Source: Candidatus Geothermarchaeota archaeon (lineage in GTDB: Archaea > Thermoproteota > Nitrososphaeria > Geothermarchaeales > JDFR-13). Taken from it: a stretch of 42,922 nucleotides of DNA. Of this stretch, positions 16,541-25,486 are shown in pieces (position 1 is the stretch's first letter; each line of letters opens with the position of its first letter). The notes beneath the pieces were generated by a model, which saw only the letters and a program-made list of their open reading frames with translations, was not told the DNA's origin and made no database searches. Where the stretch lies: the NCBI GenBank assembly GCA_015523725.1, contig WAJV01000070.1, positions 1 to 42,922 on the forward strand, in the 5' to 3' direction. The translations under genes and the position numbers were made by a program.

Positions 16541-16953
16541 AGTCTACGGCCCCTCCTACCGCCAGGCCGCCTAGTCCTATCGTGTGGAATAGGAGTAACA
16601 TCCTCAACAATACCTATCTTCAACCCACTTCTAGCCAGAGTCCTGATAGCTGCTTGAGCCCCTGGTCCAGGTATTGGAGAAAAATGGCCGCCAACACCCC
16701 TTACCTTCAAGTGAACACCTACAATACCTTTCGATAAGGCGATCTCAGCAGCCTTTTTAGCAGCCATCATCGCAGCATATGGGCTTCCTTCATATCTATC
16801 GGCCTTTACAAACATGCCCCCAGATGTTAATGCAATCGTCTCAGCCCCAGTCAAATCAGTGATATGAACTATAGTATTGTTTAGGCTAGAATATATATGA
16901 GCCACACCCCACAACTCCCTCTTCTGACGCTTACTCCTCTCCTCCTTACTCAC
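16537..16953 (-). CDS. rps11: Ribosomal protein uS11
   Basis: Small-subunit platform protein. [39 protein letters not shown] and the C-terminal [20 protein letters not shown] are standard. Two GTGs (16956 and 16953) are possible starts; GGAGGTGA is 3 and 6 nt upstream respectively, favouring 16953. It overlaps the uS4 end by a few bases and the RpoD start by 4 nt. Confidence 0.97.
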   Translation of the reverse strand: MSKEERSKRQKRELWGVAHIYSSLNNTIVHITDLTGAETIALTSGGMFVKADRYEGSPYAAMMAAKKAAEIALSKGIVGVHLKVRGVGGHFSPIPGPGAQAAIRTLARSGLKIGIVEDVTPIPHDRTRRPGGRRGRRL

Positions 16954-17473
16954 CACTACTCACCTCCCTCCAAATCGGGTGATCAGGATTAGCATATGGA
17001 CTTCGGGGGTTAATCCTAATTTTATCCTCCTCATCCCTAGAAACTAGATAACTAGGTCTATCTACTACCCGGTCTCCAATCATAATATGACCGTGAACAA
17101 CCATTTGACGAGCATGATAAATCGACTTAGCCAACCCCTTCTTATACACCAATGTCTGCAGCCTCCTCTCCAAAATATCCCTAACAGTCAATCTAAGAAC
17201 ATCATCAATACTCGCAGTTTCATGCAAGATACCCAATCTATACAATCTATCAACCAATTGCCGAGCCACTGCCTCCCTCTCACCAGGAGGCAAACCATAG
17301 GAAGACCTGGCTACATCCCTAATCTTCCTAAGGAAAGTGGCCATCCTTCTAAGCTCACGCTTATTCTTTAAACCATACTCACCAATTAACATTAACTCCT
17401 CCATCAATAACTCTCTATCCCATGGCTTGAAAGGCGTCTCATACTTCTTCCTAAATCTACGCGGTTCACCCAA
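16946..17473 (-). CDS. rps4: Ribosomal protein uS4
   Basis: Primary 16S rRNA-binding protein of the small subunit. 175 residues with [20 protein letters not shown] at the N-terminus (archaeal form without zinc finger) and the S4 RNA-binding domain in [40 protein letters not shown]. The TTG at 17473 lies 5 nt after GGTGAT. It directly follows uS13. Confidence 0.97.
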   Translation of the reverse strand: MGEPRRFRKKYETPFKPWDRELLMEELMLIGEYGLKNKRELRRMATFLRKIRDVARSSYGLPPGEREAVARQLVDRLYRLGILHETASIDDVLRLTVRDILERRLQTLVYKKGLAKSIYHARQMVVHGHIMIGDRVVDRPSYLVSRDEEDKIRINPRSPYANPDHPIWREVSSGE

Positions 17474-17479
17474 CAGACA

Positions 17480-17929
17480 TCACCTCTTCTTCCTCTTAAC
17501 GCCAACAGGCACCTTAGATTTCCTACCTGTTGTACGGGTCCTCTGACCCCTCACCTTAAGCCCAAGCCTATGCCTAACTCCTCTCCAAGACCCAATACTC
17601 TTCTCAAAATCAATATCCCTCGATACAGTGAAGTCAAGGTCACTGCCTATCAAGTGCCTATCCTCACCAGTCTCTCTATCAAACCTCCTATTAAGCAGAT
17701 ATGCAGGGTATCTAGAAGCCAAATTCTGGATCTCATCAACCAGTGCATTTACTTCATCCTCACTCAACTCACCAACCCTCTTATTAATAGGGATTCCAAG
17801 TTTGTGTAACATAGCCCTAGCTAAAGTTGGGCCAACACCCTTAATTTTAGTCAATTCTTCAACCACAACATTATCTCCCTTTAAATCTGTATTCAATACC
17901 CTAACCACAACATTGAACTCCCTAGACAT
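17480..17929 (-). CDS. rps13: Ribosomal protein uS13
   Basis: Head protein of the small subunit contacting tRNAs. 149 residues; FNVVVRVLNTDLKG, LTKIKGVGPTLARAML (helix-two-turn-helix), SIGSWRGVRHRLGLKVRGQR and TRTTGRKSKVPVGVKRKKR are diagnostic of the archaeal form. The ATG at 17929 is preceded by GGTGATGG. First gene of the long string running to MEMO, with a TATA-like box about 50-60 nt upstream. Confidence 0.97.
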   Translation of the reverse strand: MSREFNVVVRVLNTDLKGDNVVVEELTKIKGVGPTLARAMLHKLGIPINKRVGELSEDEVNALVDEIQNLASRYPAYLLNRRFDRETGEDRHLIGSDLDFTVSRDIDFEKSIGSWRGVRHRLGLKVRGQRTRTTGRKSKVPVGVKRKKR

Positions 17930-17975
17930 ATATATCCATCACCCATCAATCGTTGCATATTGATTATTTTGGACT

Positions 17976-17992
17976 CTAATATATAAATAATT
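17976..17992 (-). promoter_or_regulatory. TATA-like box upstream of uS13
   Basis: The minus strand reads ATTATTTATATATTAG about 50-60 nt before the uS13 ATG, in the 80-nt gap after guaB. It would drive the uS13 to enolase string. Confidence 0.5.
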
Positions 17993-18009
17993 TTAATATC
18001 CCTCTACCC

Positions 18010-19473
18010 TCATCCCCTAACCATAAATACATTGTGTGGCCTAATCTCTAATCCCCCACTCGGAGATACCTTAGCAAACCTCGCTTTACTCCACAGTTCC
18101 CTTATGTTGGATGCGCCTACATAACCAAAGGCAGCCTCTAACCCAGCCCTCAACTCCGAAACAACATCACTTAATGCCCCCCTATATGGCACCCAACCCT
18201 CAACACCCTCCTCAACCTCCTTAGAAGGCATGGAATATCTATCTAAACCCATACGCTTCGCCCTAGCTTTACTACTCCCCATCCCATAATACTCCTTATA
18301 ATACTTTCCCTCCAAAGCCATCAACCTACCGGGGCTCTCCCTAGTACCTGCAAATAAATTACCCATCATTACAGCGGAAGCCCCAGCCGCTAAAGCCAAC
18401 GCAATATCACCCGAATTCTTAATACCACCATCGGCTATAATAGGGATCTCACCAAATCCACCCACCTCACTCAACGCATCAGCTGCATTGGCGACAGCGA
18501 ACAAAGTAGGTGCAGCCACCCTAGTCACGACACCAGTCTTACATATAGAGCCGCTTCCAATACCCACCCTAAACCCATCTACACGCTCAATTCTAGATAA
18601 TATATCTAGTACAGCCTCCTTAGTACCAATATTACCTACAACAACATCGGCAGAAACCTCCTTAACCAAGACCCTAGTCGCATTCATAACATTCTTATTA
18701 TGGAAATGAGCTACATCAGTAACTAGAATATCAACATACTTATCCAACTTCTTAGCCCTATCCAAATCAAATGGAGAGATAGCCGCCCCAACCAATAATC
18801 TACCATCAGGGTCCCTACTCGCATTCGGATATTTCCCCCTTAACTCCAAGTCCTTAAAAGTAATTAAACCCAACAACTTACCCTCATCATCAACTATTGG
18901 AAGCTTCTCAATCCTATAATCATTCATCAACTTCTTAGCTTCATCGATAGTAATCGACTCATCCGAATAGACCAGCTTATCCCGACCAGTCATAATATCC
19001 CTAACAAGATTATTGGGGTCACTATACCTAACATCCCTCCAAGTCACTATCCCAACCAAATAATTAAAGCTATCCACCACAGGCAATCCATGAATATTAT
19101 TTTCATTCATTATATGTATAGCATCAGAGACACGCATATCAGGGGTTATGGTAACTACATCCCTAATAATAAAAGATTCGGCTCTCTTAACCCTCCTAGC
19201 CATATTAACTTGCTCCTCCCTACTACAATTCCTATGCAATACACCTACTCCACCCAACCTAGCTAATGCTATAGCCATATCAGCACCAGTCACAGTGTCC
19301 ATCGGGGCAGATACAAAGGGTAGATTAATAAAATATTTAGTAGTAATTCTAGTCCTAAGATCCACTTCACGTGGCTCAACCTCAGTATAACTAGGCAATA
19401 ATATCAAATCATTGAATGTAAATGCAGTAGGTGAATTTAATAATCTTCCAAGAAACGAATTTCCATCATCCAT
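18010..19473 (-). CDS. guaB: Inosine-5'-monophosphate dehydrogenase with two CBS domains
   Basis: Oxidises IMP to XMP with NAD+, the committed step to GMP. The TIM barrel opens FTFNDLILLPSYTEVEPREV and LPFVSAPMDTVTGADMAIAL. Two CBS repeats follow at about residues 95-210 (MRVSDAIHIMNENNIHGLPV, SITIDEAKKLMNDYRIEKLP). The catalytic loop is VGIGSGSICKTGVVT with the active-site Cys, then IPIIADGGIKNSGDIALALA and YYGMGSSKARAK. I start at the ATG at 19473, 6 nt after AGGTG, giving 487 residues. It is a single-gene unit just downstream of guaA, so the two GMP-pathway genes are adjacent. Confidence 0.96.
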   Translation of the reverse strand: MDDGNSFLGRLLNSPTAFTFNDLILLPSYTEVEPREVDLRTRITTKYFINLPFVSAPMDTVTGADMAIALARLGGVGVLHRNCSREEQVNMARRVKRAESFIIRDVVTITPDMRVSDAIHIMNENNIHGLPVVDSFNYLVGIVTWRDVRYSDPNNLVRDIMTGRDKLVYSDESITIDEAKKLMNDYRIEKLPIVDDEGKLLGLITFKDLELRGKYPNASRDPDGRLLVGAAISPFDLDRAKKLDKYVDILVTDVAHFHNKNVMNATRVLVKEVSADVVVGNIGTKEAVLDILSRIERVDGFRVGIGSGSICKTGVVTRVAAPTLFAVANAADALSEVGGFGEIPIIADGGIKNSGDIALALAAGASAVMMGNLFAGTRESPGRLMALEGKYYKEYYGMGSSKARAKRMGLDRYSMPSKEVEEGVEGWVPYRGALSDVVSELRAGLEAAFGYVGASNIRELWSKARFAKVSPSGGLEIRPHNVFMVRG

Positions 19474-19524
19474 TAAAAACACCTACATTAAAACAATTAT
19501 TTTTAACAATTCTATGCATAGAGA

Positions 19525-19538
19525 ACTATATAAAGATG
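19525..19538 (-). promoter_or_regulatory. TATA-like box upstream of guaB
   Basis: The minus strand reads CATCTTTATATAGTTC about 50-65 nt before the guaB ATG, within the 75-nt gap after guaA. Confidence 0.5.
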
Positions 19539-19548
19539 TAGGAAGAAT

Positions 19549-21063
19549 TTACTCAAATTCAATAGTGGCCGGAGGCTTATTACTAACATCATATAATACT
19601 CTTGAAACCCCATCCACTTCATTTAATATCCTACTAGCCAACCGCTCTAAAAAACCCCAATCAAGCTTGGCGAAACTAGCCGTCATCGCATCCAAACTCT
19701 CAACACCCCTCAAAGCCACAATATATCCATAATGACGCTGATCCCCCCTTACACCAACTGATTTAATAGAGAGGAGTACAGGAAAGAACTGCCATAAAGA
19801 ACCATATAAATTATTCTTTCTAAGTTCCTCATCAACAATCAAATCAACCCTCCTCAGAAGCTCCAATTTTTCACGGGTAACCTCACCAACTATACGTATG
19901 GCCAAACCAGGACCGGGAAAAGGATGCCTAGTTATAACCTCATCAGGTAAATCTAGAAGCTTAGCCAATTCCCTAACCTCATCCTTATATAGATCTCTCA
20001 AAGGCTCAAGTATCTTTAATCCCAACGACTCCTCGCTAATAATGTTATGATGCAGTTTAATTCTATCTGAATAACGACTTGTAGACCCACTCTCAACCCT
20101 ATCCGGATATAGAGTTCCCTGACCAAGATACCTAACATCAGGCAATTCACTGGCAACTCGCTTCAAAACCTCTATATATAGCCTTGAGATAATCCTCCGC
20201 TTCTCCTCCGGATCAATAACTCCCTTCAACGAATCAATAAATCTATCGGACTCATCAACAACTATTAAATTATTAAATCCCAATCTACCAAAGAGGTTTT
20301 CAACCCACTCTCTCTCACGGCTCCTCAATAAACCAGTATCGATAAAAACCGGATACACCCTCTCCCCAAAAACCCGCTTCAAAATAACAGCAGTCACGGT
20401 TGAATCAACGCCACCGCTAACCGCTACTAATGCAGAGCCCTCAACCCCCGAATATTTGCCAATAAATTCATTAACACTCTTCATTGGATTCCAATCAGCC
20501 TTACAACCACATAACTTAAAGACAAAATTCTCCAAAACCTTAATACCATATTCAGTGTGAACGACCTCTGGATGGAATTGTACTGTATATATCCTCCTCC
20601 CATCGTTAGCCATAGCAGCCACAGAAGTATTATCAGTATATCCTAGTACAATAAATCCAGGAGGCGGTTCCTCTACCACATCTCTATGACTCATCCATAC
20701 AACCGATTCATTCGGCACACCATCAAATAGAGCATGCCTATCCTTGAGATACATTATACTCTTACCGAATTCACCAACCCTAGACCTAGTAACCTTCCCC
20801 CCAAATAGATAGGCAATAAGTTGATGCCCATAACACACACCCAATACTGGAACTTGAACAGACTCTAAAGCATCCCTAGATACTTTGGGTGAAGAACTAT
20901 TATAAACACTCATAGGGCCTCCAGATAAAACGATGCCACATACATCAGCGAAAGACTCATCAAATATATTTGGAGACACCACTCTACTATAAACGCCTAA
21001 GGACCTTATCCTCCTAGCTATTAAATGAGTATATTGAGAACCGAAATCTACGACTAATATCAT
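19549..21063 (-). CDS. guaA: GMP synthase, single-chain (glutamine amidotransferase plus ATP pyrophosphatase)
   Basis: Aminates XMP to GMP with glutamine and ATP. Residues about 1-185 form a class I glutamine amidotransferase: ILVVDFGSQYTHLIARRIRS, nucleophile Cys in GVCYGHQLIAY, and His/Glu in QFHPEVVHTEYG. Residues about 200-390 form the ATP-PPase with SGGVDSTVTAVILKRVFGER, then YPDRVESG and TRHPFPGPGLAIRIVGEVTR. The C-terminal dimerisation part ends NKPPATIEFE. 504 residues match the bacterial-style one-chain enzyme; many euryarchaea make the two halves as separate proteins. The ATG at 21063 is 19 nt after glmS, so they are probably co-transcribed. Confidence 0.96.
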   Translation of the reverse strand: MILVVDFGSQYTHLIARRIRSLGVYSRVVSPNIFDESFADVCGIVLSGGPMSVYNSSSPKVSRDALESVQVPVLGVCYGHQLIAYLFGGKVTRSRVGEFGKSIMYLKDRHALFDGVPNESVVWMSHRDVVEEPPPGFIVLGYTDNTSVAAMANDGRRIYTVQFHPEVVHTEYGIKVLENFVFKLCGCKADWNPMKSVNEFIGKYSGVEGSALVAVSGGVDSTVTAVILKRVFGERVYPVFIDTGLLRSREREWVENLFGRLGFNNLIVVDESDRFIDSLKGVIDPEEKRRIISRLYIEVLKRVASELPDVRYLGQGTLYPDRVESGSTSRYSDRIKLHHNIISEESLGLKILEPLRDLYKDEVRELAKLLDLPDEVITRHPFPGPGLAIRIVGEVTREKLELLRRVDLIVDEELRKNNLYGSLWQFFPVLLSIKSVGVRGDQRHYGYIVALRGVESLDAMTASFAKLDWGFLERLASRILNEVDGVSRVLYDVSNKPPATIEFE

Positions 21064-21082
21064 CCTGATATTCCCATAGACA

Positions 21083-22903
21083 TCATAAAACAGTTACACT
21101 CTTAGCTAAATTCCGTGGTTTATCGGGATCTCTACCTAAGACCGTCGCCGTATAATATGCAAATAACTGTAATGGAATTACATATGGTATTGGTGAGAAT
21201 AGGGTGTTGACCATCGGCATAGGGATATATTCATCCGATAGTTCCTTAAGCTCAGAATCGTCACTATATCCTATAGTAATTAATTTCGCTCCCCTAGCCT
21301 TCATCTCCTCCATATTTCCAATGATAAACCTGCGCGTCTCATCAGGTGGAGCAACAAATATAACTGGAACACCCTCCTCAACCAAGCTAATAGGCCCGTG
21401 TTTACTCTCACCAGCAGGATAAGCCAATGAAGGAATATACGTTATTTCTAACATCTTTAAACGTCCTTCCAAAGCAATAGGATAATTCAATCCTCTACCC
21501 AAAAAGATAAAATACTTAGTCTTACTATATTTCTTAGCCAACTTCTTAACAATTGGATCGACATTCCTCAAAACCGCCTCAACAACACCCGGAATCTTCG
21601 CTATCTCAACCTTCATCTCATCCATTTCCCTCTGACTCAATTTACCCCTCCTCTTCCCAGCAACCATAGCCAACCTATAGAGAACAGCTAATTGGCCGGT
21701 AAACGTCTTTGTAGCAGCGACGCCGATCTCGGGAAGCGACTGCTGATGAATGTATACCCTACATACCCTAGTTAATGTAGACGCCAATGTATTAGTTATA
21801 CCTAATATAGTCGCTGCTCTACTCTTAGCGAACTCAATAGCCTTTAGTACATCGATAGTCTCACCACTCTGGCTAATAGCCAAAACAGATGACTCCACAT
21901 TAACCACATCCCCATATTGAGAGACGAACTCAGACGCTATAACGGGAATAGCGGTTAATCTAGCTATCCTTGATAAAATCATGCTACCCAGCAATGCAGC
22001 ATGGTAAGATGTCCCTGCACCTATTATAAAGATCTCTTTACTACGGTCAAGCAGTTCAGCCATCAAATTTAGATAATGCTCCTGCACCCTAATACTATAA
22101 TTCAAAACCACCGGCTGCTCAAAAATCTCCTTTAACATATAATGTACATAACCCTCCTTATCAGCAAACTGAGTCCCAATCTCTATAGTAAGCGGCTTCT
22201 TATCAACCCTCTGGCGATTAGAAATCCTCATAATTTCATATCCATCAGTCCTAAGGAAAACCATCTCCCCATCATCGAGCACTATCACATTCTTCGTAAA
22301 CGGAGATAAACTATTTATATCAGAGGCTATAAACACACCATCCTCAGACAAGCCGACTACCAATGGACTCAGTTGCTTTACACCAATCATCAAATTAGGA
22401 TCATACAATGAAATTATACCAAGTGCATACGCCCCCTCCAACCTCGAGACAGCCTCAATAACTGCATCCCTATAGCTATACCCATTCTTTATATATTCCT
22501 CAATCAAGTGAGGAATAACCTCGGTATCAGTTAGGCTCTTAAATATATGTCCCTTCCTAATCAATTCATCCTTAATCTCATTAAAATTATCTATAATTCC
22601 ATTATGGACGACAGCTATCTTTCCATCGCAATCCGTATGTGGATGGGCATTAATCTTATCGGGAGCCCCATGGGTAGCCCATCTAGTGTGGGCAACACCA
22701 ATCCTACCCGGCATATCCTCAAATCCAAGCTTTGAATTCAACACATCGATACGGCCCTTATCCTTCTCAATCAACAACTCATCCCGATTAATAGTGGCAA
22801 CACCAGCAGAATCATACCCCCTATATTCAAGTAGCTTTAAGCCCCTAACCAGATCCTTCGCCACATGCCTTCCTTTATATAGAATACCAATTATTCCACA
22901 CAT
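21083..22903 (-). CDS. glmS: Glutamine--fructose-6-phosphate aminotransferase (isomerizing)
   Basis: Makes glucosamine-6-phosphate, the entry to UDP-GlcNAc and surface sugars. Starts MCGIIGILYKGRHVA with the N-terminal nucleophile Cys exposed after Met removal, which fixes the start at the ATG at 22903; then LLEYRGYDSAGVAT, VAHTRWATHGAPD and VVHNGIIDN (glutaminase domain). Two SIS domains follow (IIGAGTSYHAALLGSMILSR, VLAISQSGETIDVLKAIEFA; YFIFLGRGLNYPIALEGRLK), and the C-terminus is DPDKPRNLAKSVTV, the family signature. The length of 606 residues is typical. It lies upstream of guaA, and about 100 nt downstream of a small membrane-protein gene. Confidence 0.97.
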   Translation of the reverse strand: MCGIIGILYKGRHVAKDLVRGLKLLEYRGYDSAGVATINRDELLIEKDKGRIDVLNSKLGFEDMPGRIGVAHTRWATHGAPDKINAHPHTDCDGKIAVVHNGIIDNFNEIKDELIRKGHIFKSLTDTEVIPHLIEEYIKNGYSYRDAVIEAVSRLEGAYALGIISLYDPNLMIGVKQLSPLVVGLSEDGVFIASDINSLSPFTKNVIVLDDGEMVFLRTDGYEIMRISNRQRVDKKPLTIEIGTQFADKEGYVHYMLKEIFEQPVVLNYSIRVQEHYLNLMAELLDRSKEIFIIGAGTSYHAALLGSMILSRIARLTAIPVIASEFVSQYGDVVNVESSVLAISQSGETIDVLKAIEFAKSRAATILGITNTLASTLTRVCRVYIHQQSLPEIGVAATKTFTGQLAVLYRLAMVAGKRRGKLSQREMDEMKVEIAKIPGVVEAVLRNVDPIVKKLAKKYSKTKYFIFLGRGLNYPIALEGRLKMLEITYIPSLAYPAGESKHGPISLVEEGVPVIFVAPPDETRRFIIGNMEEMKARGAKLITIGYSDDSELKELSDEYIPMPMVNTLFSPIPYVIPLQLFAYYTATVLGRDPDKPRNLAKSVTVL

Positions 22904-22952
22904 CTCGAAACACTTCAATCAAACAAATATCCAATTACAAAAATAATGGATA

Positions 22953-22970
22953 CAATATTATTTAATAATA
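22953..22970 (-). promoter_or_regulatory. Possible TATA-like box upstream of glmS
   Basis: The minus strand reads AAGTATTATTAAATAATATT about 50-65 nt before the glmS start, in a 106-nt AT-rich gap. The motif is only moderately convincing in such AT-rich DNA. Confidence 0.35.
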
Positions 22971-23009
22971 CTTTAGAAAAACCTAAATAACGTTTCCAAA
23001 TATATAGGT

Positions 23010-23243
23010 CTACCTCCTAAGCAACCTATAAGACTTATTTGTAACCCACATCCATTGGTAGATCCAAATAATTACAGTAGCAAAAGATATGAATGCCTTT
23101 ATCAACTGATCTAGGAGAATAGATCCAGGAAGAAAAACAATGGAATTATATAACCTAAATAGTATATAGGGTATAAATATTAAGAAAATATATTGTACAA
23201 CAAGAATCAGTATGATAAATGGAAGACTTCTACTTATACGCAT
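23010..23243 (-). CDS. Small membrane protein of unknown function
   Basis: I do not recognise this 77-residue protein. It has two long hydrophobic segments, at about residues 7-29 (PFIILILVVQYIFLIFIPYI) and 50-66 (AFISFATVIIWIYQWMWV), a positively charged start (MRISRS) and a basic end (NKSYRLLRR), so it is probably a two-pass membrane protein. The ATG at 23243 starts 2 nt after the stop of the GPT-like transferase, and the GGTGGT that serves as its Shine-Dalgarno is formed by the last Trp-Trp codons of that gene, so the two are coupled. A partner role with the transferase is an inference from this spacing. Confidence 0.7.
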   Translation of the reverse strand: MRISRSLPFIILILVVQYIFLIFIPYILFRLYNSIVFLPGSILLDQLIKAFISFATVIIWIYQWMWVTNKSYRLLRR

Positions 23244-23245
23244 AC

Positions 23246-24229
23246 CTACCACCAAAACAATGAGATTAATGATAGTGCCGTGGTGAAAATGAATAAAATA
23301 TTTATGTTCAATAAAAGGTCTTTCTCACTAAGTCTATTAGGCGCTACCAATAATCTAATCAGCGTTATAGGTGCATTCTCATCACCAGCATCCCCAATCA
23401 ATCCCTTATCATCTAGAAATGTAACTCTATATCCAAGCCGCTTATGTTCAATGAAGCCCTTCACCTTATTCAAAAAGAAGAATGAATTATGGATAAATGG
23501 GAGCATCGCTATAACGGTTGGGAACTCAACCTTATATAAAATACCGAATAAGGCCAATTGACTACCCAATAATAGAGAACCAACATTCCCCAAAAAAACT
23601 CTAGAGGGATATATATTGAATGGTAGAAATCCTATTAATATAGCTATAAAGAGAAGTGCGGGATAAAGGGAGTTTAAGTCTCTACCAAGCCAGTATGAAG
23701 ATATGATTATGACTAAGAGGCTGTATAAGGTCCCAACCAATGCAGAACCATTTATAACGTCAAACATATTTACGGTATTAGCAGATACAGTTACCCCAAG
23801 TAATATAAGAACCACATAAATATACGTTATCCTATAAGATACACCGAAAAGAAAATGTAATCTAGGTACATAGGTTCCAAAAAATATGATTGGCAAGCCA
23901 GCCAACATGCATGCAAGAGGCTTAAAGAAGCCCGGTAAATCATACATATCATCCAATAATCCTATAAATGCAGCTATTATAGAGACGAGGACAACAGTAG
24001 AATATACATCCACATCAACATAACCCAATACAAACATTAAAGATAAGAAAATTATATATGAGAAAATTATCGGGACACCACCTAAACTTGGAATCGGGGG
24101 CCTATCCTTTTTAAATACATCATATCCAACCATACCCAATTTCCTAAACCATTTTATCAAATATGAAGTTATTAATCCAGAGAACAATGACCCAAATACT
24201 AATAAAGCGATTATCTTCACATCAATCAT
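23246..24229 (-). CDS. MraY/WecA/GPT-family polyprenyl-phosphate sugar-1-phosphate transferase
   Basis: Membrane enzyme expected to move a HexNAc-1-phosphate from a UDP-sugar onto dolichyl phosphate, the first step of archaeal N-glycan or surface polysaccharide assembly (AglH-like). About ten hydrophobic segments are visible. Family motifs: FKKDRPPIPSLGGVPIIFSY, FIGLLDDMYDLPGFFK (the DDxxD-like site), TVNMFDVINGSALVGT and YPSRVFLGNVGSLLLGSQLA, followed by the cytoplasmic loop with VKGFIEHKRLGYRVTFLDDK. In the last membrane motif, the usual Asp of G-D-x-G is Asn. I start at the ATG at 24229 (AGGT 5 nt upstream); an ATG at 24247 is possible. It diverges from the DUF354 gene and is coupled to the small membrane protein. 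Confidence 0.87.
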   Translation of the reverse strand: MIDVKIIALLVFGSLFSGLITSYLIKWFRKLGMVGYDVFKKDRPPIPSLGGVPIIFSYIIFLSLMFVLGYVDVDVYSTVVLVSIIAAFIGLLDDMYDLPGFFKPLACMLAGLPIIFFGTYVPRLHFLFGVSYRITYIYVVLILLGVTVSANTVNMFDVINGSALVGTLYSLLVIIISSYWLGRDLNSLYPALLFIAILIGFLPFNIYPSRVFLGNVGSLLLGSQLALFGILYKVEFPTVIAMLPFIHNSFFFLNKVKGFIEHKRLGYRVTFLDDKGLIGDAGDENAPITLIRLLVAPNRLSEKDLLLNINILFIFTTALSLISLFWW

Positions 24230-24247
24230 AATCAACCTAGCCCCCAT

Positions 24248-24380
24248 AAATAGTCTTAGAAATTATTTTATTACTAATTCAAGGTAATAAAATACAAAAT
24301 AAGTGACTATATTTAACAATATTAAACTGAATAAGTCAAGTAATATTTAATTCATCTACTTAGGGAGATGATGTATAAGG
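24248..24380. promoter_or_regulatory. Divergent promoter region between GPT-like gene and DUF354 gene
   Basis: A 130-nt AT-rich gap between genes pointing away from each other. For the plus strand, GTAATATTTAATTC at about 24338-24351 lies 30-40 nt before the ATG at 24381. For the minus strand the best TATA candidate is GTATTTTATTACC at about 24282-24294. The DUF354 Shine-Dalgarno is GGGAGATGATG. Confidence 0.45.
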
Positions 24381-25445
24381 ATGAAAATATGGATAGATAT
24401 ACTCACCCCAAAACAAACACTATTCTTCGACGGAATAGCCCAAGAATTATTGGATAGAGGCCATGATATATTAATAACGGTTAGAAGATTTAGAGAGACC
24501 AATGCACTATATAATAAATACATCAAAGATAGATACAGAAATTATTTAGTAGGAATATATGGAGGAAAAGAATTAAAAAATAAATTATTGGCATCCATAA
24601 ATCGGATGAAAAAATTAACCGCAATAATTGATAGGGAGAGGCCAGATATAGCAATTTCATTTACATCCCCTGATGCAGCTAGAGTTGCCTACGGATTAGG
24701 AATAAAACATATATCGGTAAGTGACACACCACATGCAGAAGCTGCCTCCAAATTATCCATACCATTATCAATAAGACTGTATACACCATGGATAATACCT
24801 AAAAAAAGATGGGTAATATATGGAATAAGCAGTGAGAAAATATATCAATATAGGGGGTTGGATCCCATAGTATGGATAAAGAGACACAAGGATGATGAAT
24901 ATACATTAAAGATAATTAATAGAATAGGGATGCCCTACATAATAATAAGACCTATAGAATGGATGGCCTCCTACCAACTGAACACAGATTATTCTAGGAT
25001 GATAGGAGTGACTAAACTGGTTAAGGAATTAAATAAAATAGATCCCAAATTAAAAATAGTCATACTCCCCAGGTACAGCAAAGATATCTTCAATTACAAA
25101 CAATCATTAAAAGAAATTAAGAACATATATATTCCAAAGAAACCACTAGATGGCCCCACCCTAGTTAAACACTCAGTCGGCCTAATCGGTTATGGTGGAA
25201 CCATGACTATGGAGAGCGGATTAATGGGTAAATTAACTATTACAGTAAGACCTGGAGAGCAACCAATTTATCTGAAATATTTAATAAAGAGAGGCCTAGT
25301 CCATAGATGCACAACATTGAAACAAATCAAGAAATTATTAACTCTTCATATGGAGAATGGTTATAAGGACTTAGATACCAAAGAAGAACTAAGCCAAATG
25401 CAGGACCCAGCCACATATATAGCTGACACTATATCAACACTATAA
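24381..25445 (+). CDS. DUF354 family protein, putative glycosyltransferase
   Basis: The N-terminus MKIWIDILTPKQTLFFDGIA, then ELLDRGHDILITVRRFRET, is the hallmark of the archaeal DUF354 family, which resembles GT-B glycosyltransferases such as UDP-GlcNAc epimerase/MurG-type folds. Other features are RPDIAISFTSPDAARVAYGL, the ISVSDTPHAEAASKLSIPL segment and, in the C-terminal half, a glycine-rich GLIGYGGTMTMESGLMGKL motif followed by TVRPGEQPIYLKYL, resembling a nucleotide-sugar site. 354 residues, no signal peptide, so cytoplasmic. The ATG at 24381 follows GGGAGATGATG. Biochemical function is not established for the family; the divergent GPT-like gene suggests glycan synthesis. Confidence 0.85.
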   Translation: MKIWIDILTPKQTLFFDGIAQELLDRGHDILITVRRFRETNALYNKYIKDRYRNYLVGIYGGKELKNKLLASINRMKKLTAIIDRERPDIAISFTSPDAARVAYGLGIKHISVSDTPHAEAASKLSIPLSIRLYTPWIIPKKRWVIYGISSEKIYQYRGLDPIVWIKRHKDDEYTLKIINRIGMPYIIIRPIEWMASYQLNTDYSRMIGVTKLVKELNKIDPKLKIVILPRYSKDIFNYKQSLKEIKNIYIPKKPLDGPTLVKHSVGLIGYGGTMTMESGLMGKLTITVRPGEQPIYLKYLIKRGLVHRCTTLKQIKKLLTLHMENGYKDLDTKEELSQMQDPATYIADTISTL

Positions 25446-25464
25446 AATATGCAATGAATACATG

Positions 25465-25484
25465 AAAAAGGATATATAAAAATG
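25465..25484 (-). terminator. T-rich termination region after tRNA-Ser
   Basis: Just past the tRNA 3' end the minus strand reads ATTTTTATATATCCTTTTTC, two T5 runs, as expected for archaeal intrinsic termination. There is no hairpin requirement in archaea, so the call rests on the T runs. Confidence 0.5.
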
Positions 25485-25486
25485 AG

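Noticed and set aside
21083-23009. glmS ribozyme-riboswitch upstream of glmS
   Set aside because: The 106-nt leader is AT-rich with no recognisable pseudoknot elements, and this ribozyme is bacterial.
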